Source: Dysgonamonadaceae bacterium
GTDB lineage: Bacteria; Bacteroidota; Bacteroidia; Bacteroidales; Azobacteroidaceae
Assembly (NCBI GenBank): GCA_031263685.1
Contig: JAISFI010000286.1
Location: 1-38,050, forward strand
DNA: 38,050 nt
Direction of reading: 5' to 3'
Part shown: positions 18,790-25,079 of the stretch, piece by piece
How positions within the stretch are numbered: the stretch's first letter is position 1
Layout: every line of letters starts with the position of its first letter
Translations under genes and position numbers: made by a program
The notes under the pieces: model-generated
Seen by the model: the letters and a program-made list of their open reading frames with translations, nothing else
What the model was told of the DNA's origin: nothing
Databases searched by the model: none

Positions 18790-19527
18790 TTATTCCGGTT
18801 TGTCGCCGGCCGGTTTCGACGTTTTGGCATGTCCTCTGCGGACGGCAAGCGTCTGTCTGAACTGGGCAATCATCCCGTTCATGGCCTCGACGAAGCGGAC
18901 GATGTTTTCGTCGGTCACTTCCCGAACCACGAAGGAAGCGTTAAGATACTCAATCATTTTGTTGTATGCCGCATCTGTATTTTTGCGCACCTGCAGCATG
19001 TCGTAGTGTGTTTTGCTGCCGGTTTGCTGCCAGCGCCGGCGCAGAAGGGATTCTACTTCTTCGTTGGCGGCGGACAGGTTCTTCACCCAGAGGGCAGTGT
19101 CCGGAAGTCCGGAGAGGCTTGCCTCCATGTTAAGGTCCTGCACGAGGTTGACAATCGTGGCATATTCCTGTTCATAGGGCAGGGAACGCACGTCGCCATA
19201 GCGATCGAGAATCGCCTTAAGCGTCTGGTCGATCTTTGCCGTGAGCGGGTCGGGGCTGTAGAGACCGGATTCGATGTGCAGTACCAGTCCGCGGTAGATG
19301 CCATCGCGCCGGATGTCGGCCTCGGAAATCTCGTCGGTCAGCGTACTTTTGGAAGCCGGCTCAAGCGCCGCGTCTTCTTCGGTAAGACAGATCTCGAAGT
19401 CACTGTATAACGGCTCTATACCGAGCGTCGAGGCCGACACGTCCTGTATATTCGATTTCGTACCGAGCATATAGGCAAAATGCTCTTCATTTCTCATTTG
19501 AGTGATTGAAACTTTGTTAATCTTCAT
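18790..19527 (-). CDS. DUF6261-like Bacteroidetes protein of unknown function
   Basis: 245 aa; MKINKVSITQMRNEEHFAYM N-terminus, no signal peptide, helical; resembles DUF6261 proteins as I remember them (family call not verified). Confidence 0.55.
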   Translation of the reverse strand: MKINKVSITQMRNEEHFAYMLGTKSNIQDVSASTLGIEPLYSDFEICLTEEDAALEPASKSTLTDEISEADIRRDGIYRGLVLHIESGLYSPDPLTAKIDQTLKAILDRYGDVRSLPYEQEYATIVNLVQDLNMEASLSGLPDTALWVKNLSAANEEVESLLRRRWQQTGSKTHYDMLQVRKNTDAAYNKMIEYLNASFVVREVTDENIVRFVEAMNGMIAQFRQTLAVRRGHAKTSKPAGDKPE

Positions 19528-19566
19528 AATTGTCGTTTTTTAATGTTGAATTAATTATCAATAAAT

Positions 19567-19872
19567 TTACATGAAATATTTTAAATTGCGCATGAATGGA
19601 AAAAAATACTCTTTCGGAACGTGCAATTGCTTTGAAAGCCCGAACGGGTTTCCGTTTGGGGCATCAAATCCCTCTAATAGCCTGAACGGATTTCCGTTCG
19701 AGTCATCAAACTGCATTGAAAGGTTGAACAGACTTCCGTTCAGGTCATCAAAGCCCTTTGGAGGTATGAACGGATTTCCGTTCGGGTTATCCAAGGCCCT
19801 GGACGACATAAACCGACTCCAGGTTGCATTTTTTGAATGGGAATGTTGTGAAATGTTCTTTTTTGTATTCAT
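19567..19872 (-). CDS. Small protein built from 14-aa repeats (hypothetical)
   Basis: 101 aa; DNPNGNPFIPPKGF / DDLNGSLFNLSMQF / DDSNGNPFRLLEGF / DAPNGNPFGLSKQL. Start preceded by TAAAATAAAATG as at the GH2 gene; ends 39 nt before the DUF6261-like start. The opposite strand is also open, so coding status is uncertain. Confidence 0.45.
   Translation of the reverse strand: MNTKKNISQHSHSKNATWSRFMSSRALDNPNGNPFIPPKGFDDLNGSLFNLSMQFDDSNGNPFRLLEGFDAPNGNPFGLSKQLHVPKEYFFPFMRNLKYFM
19627..19829. repeat. 42-nt tandem array: 4 units (19627-19668, 19669-19710, 19711-19752, 19753-19794) plus a decayed fifth, each with a short palindrome (GAACGGA-tt-TCCGTTC)
   Basis: Direct alignment of units: ...cctgaacggatttccgttcgagtcatcaaa / ...gttgaacagacttccgttcaggtcatcaaa / ...tatgaacggatttccgttcgggttatccaa; fifth unit ggccctggacgacataaaccgactccaggtt. 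Confidence 0.9.
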
Positions 19873-19925
19873 TTTATTTTAAATCATTTGCACTAACTCT
19901 AATGGATGTAATGCCGTTTGTTGAA

Positions 19926-19980
19926 ATCAGAGCGTAAACTCCGTTGCCTATATTAAACATTCCGGTTATTACGCTCTGAT
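19926..19980. repeat. Perfect 12-bp inverted repeat (ATCAGAGCGTAA ... TTACGCTCTGAT), 31-nt loop; stem-loop, possibly terminator/attenuator
   Basis: 19926-19937 is the exact reverse complement of 19969-19980; lies just downstream of the last Sus-block gene (stop at 20003). Confidence 0.7.
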
Positions 19981-20002
19981 ATTCTTATTCTACATAGTTT
20001 CG

Positions 20003-22183
20003 TTATTCCTGTTTTAAGCCATCAACAATACCAATATAAATCTCCGTACGGTTATTATTTACATTCCATGGGCAAACAACATCGCCATCTTTGGTTTCCG
20101 ACATTTGCGCAAACGAAATTCCGTATTGTTTTTCTTTTGCTATGACGCTGAAATACTTTTTGAAGACAAATGTGTAATAACCGGCAGCAAGCAAGCGGTC
20201 GTCGGCAGTAACTTCAGCTGCCTTCAACACGGTGCCTCCGGCATTTGAAACGCTCATTTGCAGGTCGGAAATGCGAATCTGTTTACCGCTTGCCGCAAGT
20301 TTCTCCAGCAAGTGACCGACGGTTGCCTCATTCGTTTGTTGCTGTGCCTGATTTTTTGAATAATTCAGATGCAGGAGAACATTGATGCCATTGATTTTGG
20401 TAACGTTATCCGCCTCCCACGCAGCAATCAGCGCGATAAGGTCTTCGGCTTTTTGTGCCGAATTGTCGTCTAATTCAAATGTAGCACTTACAAAAAGTTC
20501 AAGAGCTGTTGTGGAATTTTCGCGAGCGATTTTCACTGCTGTACGAGCATAATCGGGGTCGCCCAGATAATCTTTCCAGTAGAAAGTATTTGCACCGTCA
20601 GCATTAGAGTTGAGCGGTTCGCTAACAATGTTCCACGCTTTTACAGATTCGCTGCCGGCATTCAGCATCCCGCCAATCCATTTTGTAAGTTCGGCAGTGA
20701 GAATGTCTTTTTTCTCTTCTGCTGTTTTTTCAATAATTATATCTTCGGCTTTCCAAATCAGCGTGATATTGTCGATATAATAATCGCCGGCGCCGGTTCC
20801 CGAACCGGTTGCCAATTCAAAGCTTGTCAACTGCTTTTCCTCATCGGTCAATTCAAAATCGGCCAGATTCATGGCTATCATTCCACGTCCCCACCGGCCG
20901 TCGCCGCAGCCGTAACCGGAGGGCGAATTATAGGTTTTTTCTCTTCCGTTGATGCGGAGCCGCATGCCGCTGCCATACAAGCCGGTCGAGCCGGTGCCTC
21001 TGAAGTCCATCGAAACGGTTGTGCAATTACCTAATTTCTGACCGGACGGCAAGGTTACTTGAAATTTCGGGTAGGAATAGTTGGCGGCATTGCCTGTTTC
21101 GCCGACGTGAAGCACTTTTCCGCTCACACCGTCAGGGTCTTGCTCTACTTTTGCAACGCTGTTGCCGGTCATGGGATATTCCTTGCTCAGGGCGTCACTT
21201 TCGAAATCAATAACGGTCTTACCGGAAGCAACTTTTTCGTACGCCATTTTGATATTATCAATAAAATAGTTGCCGGCGCCGGTTCCGGAACCCAAGTAGA
21301 GGGTAAATGCGGCGCTTTGTTTTTCTTCGTCTGTAAGGGGAATGGTAGCTATTTCCATAACAATCATTCCACGTCCCCATACATCGCCGCTGCAACCATA
21401 GCCCGAAGGACTTTGGTAGCCGCTGCCTGTTTTGCCGTTGATAGCCATTACCATTCCACTACCATACAGACCCGACGAGCCACCGCCGCGAAAATCAATT
21501 GATACAGTGGTATAATCGCCAAGCACACGACCTTCGGGCAATGTTATTTCAAACTGCGGATAAGAGCGGTTAGCAGGAGTTTCGGCGGAACCGACGCGAA
21601 GCACGTGACCACTCTGTCCATCGGGGTCTTCTTCTACAGTTGAAGCGCTGTTGCCAGTCATAGAATAGATTGTACCCAGCGCATCATCTTCAAAATCTTT
21701 CACTGTTGTTACGCCGCTTTCAGGAACTATCGGAATAACAATCGGTGCAATAAGTCCGTTCAGGTATTCGGCGCGCTGTTCCGTGTTCGCCAGCAAAGCA
21801 CCGCCGTAGAGCATGAGACCGGCTGCGCCGGTTTCTTCGACGAGTGTTTGTAAAGTTGAAAAATCCGGATCGCCGATTTCGTTGGTAACGGAAACGGGAG
21901 TGAAGGAGTTGCCGATTTCCAATGCTTGAAAATTGGTGCAGAGCATACTGTATGGCAGTTCTTTTGCGAGAAAATCGCTTGGGGAGAGATACGCTCCCAA
22001 CTGAAAAGGCGCTGCAGTCTGATCGGCCGCATACTTTTTCAGCATATCAAAACTGTTCAAATACTCGCTTGCTGCTACCTCTTCGGGTTTGGCCGGATTG
22101 AGATTGCAATCGTATTCATCTATGCAGGAAACCGAGACAATTGCCAGTATCGTTACGCATATCAGTTTATTAATATATTTCAT
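20003..22183 (-). CDS. GH10-fold lipoprotein with two tandem CBM-like modules inserted; catalytic residues degenerate, likely surface glycan-binding protein
   Basis: 726 aa; lipobox-like SVSC. GH10-like: FQLGAYLSPSDF, KAWNIVSEPLN (cf. GWDVVNEAV), KQIRISDLQMSV (cf. VNFTELDVNV). Two ~155-aa repeats: VKDFEDDALGTIYSMTGNSASTVEEDPDG... and VIDFESDALSKEYPMTGNSVAKVEQDPDG.... Occupies the Xyn10A position after a xusABCDE-like block. Confidence 0.8.
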   Translation of the reverse strand: MKYINKLICVTILAIVSVSCIDEYDCNLNPAKPEEVAASEYLNSFDMLKKYAADQTAAPFQLGAYLSPSDFLAKELPYSMLCTNFQALEIGNSFTPVSVTNEIGDPDFSTLQTLVEETGAAGLMLYGGALLANTEQRAEYLNGLIAPIVIPIVPESGVTTVKDFEDDALGTIYSMTGNSASTVEEDPDGQSGHVLRVGSAETPANRSYPQFEITLPEGRVLGDYTTVSIDFRGGGSSGLYGSGMVMAINGKTGSGYQSPSGYGCSGDVWGRGMIVMEIATIPLTDEEKQSAAFTLYLGSGTGAGNYFIDNIKMAYEKVASGKTVIDFESDALSKEYPMTGNSVAKVEQDPDGVSGKVLHVGETGNAANYSYPKFQVTLPSGQKLGNCTTVSMDFRGTGSTGLYGSGMRLRINGREKTYNSPSGYGCGDGRWGRGMIAMNLADFELTDEEKQLTSFELATGSGTGAGDYYIDNITLIWKAEDIIIEKTAEEKKDILTAELTKWIGGMLNAGSESVKAWNIVSEPLNSNADGANTFYWKDYLGDPDYARTAVKIARENSTTALELFVSATFELDDNSAQKAEDLIALIAAWEADNVTKINGINVLLHLNYSKNQAQQQTNEATVGHLLEKLAASGKQIRISDLQMSVSNAGGTVLKAAEVTADDRLLAAGYYTFVFKKYFSVIAKEKQYGISFAQMSETKDGDVVCPWNVNNNRTEIYIGIVDGLKQE

Positions 22184-22212
22184 ATTCGTTTGCTTTTTTA
22201 AAGTTTATACTG

Positions 22213-23250
22213 TTAACGTTTTTCTACTTCAAAGACACCCGCTCCATAAACGCCGCGTTCACGAAGCACCAGTGTGTCTTTTGTAACATATTTCATATTT
22301 TGATGGATGAAATCGACGGTATAATCCAGATACAAAGCATTACGGTCTTTGCCGCCCAAGCTGTTCTTTTCGCCTTTCGAAACAAATTTGCCCGTGCCTG
22401 AAATCGTGAAATTAGTCGAGGGGCTTTCGACGGTGCAAGTTCCGTCGTCGGCAAACTTCAACCGCAGATTGTAGGGTACGTTTGTTCCCGACGCATCTTT
22501 GGCGGTCAGAGCCAAGGTTGCTTCTTTCAGTTGGTTGGTCGTAATATTCACAACTTCGTCGTTTTCTACGTAGGGTGCATGACGGCTTACGGTTTGCGTG
22601 CTTGCATCGGATAGGGTTTTCGTGTCTGTGCCTCTGCGCAGATAGGTTCCGTGCCAGGGATTGACGTATTTTACACCGTAAAGTACATAGTCCTTGGGCA
22701 GCACGCTCCAGTCCGAAGTTACAAAACGGTCGGCATTGGCATCATACGCTTGGCCATGCAAAATGGAATCAACACCTTGCGCACCGGTCATCACTATTGG
22801 GATAACGTAGTTGCTTGCCAAAGCTTTTGCATCTTCGAAAAACGCATCGGTCAGCTGTACTTCTACGCCGCCCTGAATGTTGCCCGAAGTGATTTCAATA
22901 CGGTTGGCGGCCAATTGATAGTAGTTGGCGGGCATTGGCAGCACCGGTGTGTTGGCGCTTTTGAAGTAGAGATTGTCGCACAATGAATTATCGACGGTAA
23001 TATCAATTGTCCGCGTTTTGGTGTTGGTGTAAGCGCCACCCATCACGGCCTTGATAGTTACTTTGTGCTGATTGTCCATCGAATTATCCACAATATCGTC
23101 TTCGCCCAGTTCCAATATGCGCAGTGCATATTGATTGGCGAAATAGACGGTCTGGTAATCGAAATCGGGAAATTCCTGTTCTTGATTGGCGCAAGCTGAA
23201 AATATCAGAAGCGATACTGCCAAACCAAAATATATTTTCTTACTTTTCAT
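22213..23250 (-). CDS. DUF1735 (BT_3987-like) domain lipoprotein, XusE-position protein
   Basis: 345 aa; lipobox-like IFSAC; FDYQTVYFANQYALRILELGED, TIDITVDNSLCDN, DAFFEDAKALASNYVIPIVMTGAQGVDSI. Confidence 0.75.
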   Translation of the reverse strand: MKSKKIYFGLAVSLLIFSACANQEQEFPDFDYQTVYFANQYALRILELGEDDIVDNSMDNQHKVTIKAVMGGAYTNTKTRTIDITVDNSLCDNLYFKSANTPVLPMPANYYQLAANRIEITSGNIQGGVEVQLTDAFFEDAKALASNYVIPIVMTGAQGVDSILHGQAYDANADRFVTSDWSVLPKDYVLYGVKYVNPWHGTYLRRGTDTKTLSDASTQTVSRHAPYVENDEVVNITTNQLKEATLALTAKDASGTNVPYNLRLKFADDGTCTVESPSTNFTISGTGKFVSKGEKNSLGGKDRNALYLDYTVDFIHQNMKYVTKDTLVLRERGVYGAGVFEVEKR

Positions 23251-23283
23251 ATTTACTTAATTATTAATAATTTGTTATTGCTG

Positions 23284-25068
23284 TTATTTCCATCCCCGGT
23301 TTTGCAACAGGTTGCTGTATTTCAATGTTTCGGAATACGGAATAGGCGGATAAATCATATACTCTTCAAAAGCGCGTTTTTCTACCTCAAACTCTTCGTA
23401 AGTACCATCGGTTTTCCAATTGACACCCATCGCTGCTTCACTCAGATTTTCTTTCCATCGACGTAAATCCCAAAAACGAAATCCTTCAAAACAAAGTTCC
23501 AGACGACGTTCGTTACGAATCAGTTCACGCATCCGGTTCGGGTCTCCCTTGCAAGATTCAAGATACGGATCGGCGCTGCCGCCTACGCCTGCGCGCTGCC
23601 GGATGGCCTTGATAACATCGTAAGCGGAATACGAATGACTGCCTGTTCCGGTCGGTCCCCACGCTTCATTGGCTGCTTCTGCGTAATTGAGAAACATTTC
23701 CGTATAACGGACGCGAGGCGTATAGTGTGGCTGCATCGTAGTGGCAGAAGGATTACAGTTTATGTCCATACGCAAGCGTTTTTTCATGTAATATCCCGTA
23801 CGGGTCGAGGTTTCTTTTATGTTGATACCGTCGTCGGCACCCGATTGGCTACCGGTGTAAATAGTAGCGCCGCCACTGCCGATACCTGTGCTGCCATTGT
23901 AAATGATGTACTGCGCTAAACGCGGGTCTCGGTTGGCATAAGGATTAGAGGCGTCGTATCCGCTGTTGGCTGCGTCGGTAACAGGATAACCGTTCTTCAT
24001 CGGAAAAGCGTTTACCAGATTTTGCGTGGGATTCATATATCCCGTACCAAAAATGGAAGGCGGATAGTTGGCGGCTTCCTGTGCGTTGTCGCTGGCTGCT
24101 AAGTTCATTCGCCAGATCATTTCCGGTGAGTTGATACCTTCTTTCAATCCACTTATTTCGTCGGTATTACAATAGAAAGTCCATCCGTTGGAGGCCAATC
24201 CCGAAAGGCCGCCTTTATAATCTATTAAAGCGGCGGCATAGTCAGCAGCATCTGCCCAAGTGGTAGTATTGGTAGCATCCTGAAATGCAGGGCTTGCTGC
24301 CAACAACGCCGTTTTTGCACGATATGATCGAGCAATCAAGCCGTTGAACAATTGACGTGCAGCCGAACCCATCACACGGTTGTACTTATACGATTCCGTA
24401 GTTTCCTGAAACTTCGCAGGCACGTTGCCTTCCGTTACATCTTCGTATTCCAAAGGCAAATATTCTTCCGCTATGTCGAGGTCTCTGTAAATCTGCTGCA
24501 CGCAATCTTCAAACGAAGCGCGCGGTTGATTGAAATCCGCCAACGCATCCTGATATTCTGTCAGGATAGGCACACCGAGCAACTGTCCGTTTTCAGCAAT
24601 GCCTGCATGTGCGCGAAGCAGGTAGTACATAAACAAGGCGCGCATTCCATACGCTTCGCCTTTCATACGGCGGTTGAACAGCGCAACGACTTCTTCATCT
24701 TCAGCCCAATTTACTTTGTCGGCATTTTCCAGAAACAGATTGATGTACTGTATCGAACTGAATGAATTGGTCCATTGATTGAGGGGGCTGTAAGACGAAG
24801 CCGTCCACGAGCCGGTAGCCATTTGCAGAAAACTGTGTGTCTTCTGATTGGTTACGGCATCATCGGTAGCATATTCGCTGTTGTCGTAATAAGACGGGAT
24901 ACAACGATACACATTGACAAGAAAACCCTGTGCGTAAGAGGCATCGGTGTACATTTGCTCTACGTCTTTGAAGTTTTCGATAGCCGGCTCAAATAAGTCT
25001 TCGCAGGACGAAAGCATCAATACGCCTGCTACAAAAAGCAATATTTTATTTTTCATATAAGTTCTCAT
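23284..25068 (-). CDS. SusD/RagB-like nutrient-binding outer membrane lipoprotein (second pair)
   Basis: 594 aa; LMLSSCEDLFEPAIENF, GEAYGMRALFMYYLLRAHAG, RYTEMFLNYAEAANEAWG, IRQRAGVGG, IRNERRLELCFEGFRFWDLRRW. Confidence 0.95.
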   Translation of the reverse strand: MRTYMKNKILLFVAGVLMLSSCEDLFEPAIENFKDVEQMYTDASYAQGFLVNVYRCIPSYYDNSEYATDDAVTNQKTHSFLQMATGSWTASSYSPLNQWTNSFSSIQYINLFLENADKVNWAEDEEVVALFNRRMKGEAYGMRALFMYYLLRAHAGIAENGQLLGVPILTEYQDALADFNQPRASFEDCVQQIYRDLDIAEEYLPLEYEDVTEGNVPAKFQETTESYKYNRVMGSAARQLFNGLIARSYRAKTALLAASPAFQDATNTTTWADAADYAAALIDYKGGLSGLASNGWTFYCNTDEISGLKEGINSPEMIWRMNLAASDNAQEAANYPPSIFGTGYMNPTQNLVNAFPMKNGYPVTDAANSGYDASNPYANRDPRLAQYIIYNGSTGIGSGGATIYTGSQSGADDGINIKETSTRTGYYMKKRLRMDINCNPSATTMQPHYTPRVRYTEMFLNYAEAANEAWGPTGTGSHSYSAYDVIKAIRQRAGVGGSADPYLESCKGDPNRMRELIRNERRLELCFEGFRFWDLRRWKENLSEAAMGVNWKTDGTYEEFEVEKRAFEEYMIYPPIPYSETLKYSNLLQNRGWK

Positions 25069-25079
25069 TGCAATAATTA

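Noticed and set aside
18681-18869. 62-aa minus-strand ORF between DUF6261-like gene and GH9
   Set aside because: Overlaps the DUF6261-like 3' end out of frame; no motif; likely spurious.
19627-19829. CRISPR-like array
   Set aside because: Units are contiguous 42-mers with gradual divergence, in frame, with no distinct repeat/spacer structure and no cas genes in the window.
19571-19882. Plus-strand 103-aa ORF through the 42-nt array as the real gene
   Set aside because: Plus-strand ORF lacks an RBS-like context; the minus ORF has the TAAAATAAAATG context shared with GH2 and is co-oriented with its neighbours. Not fully excluded.
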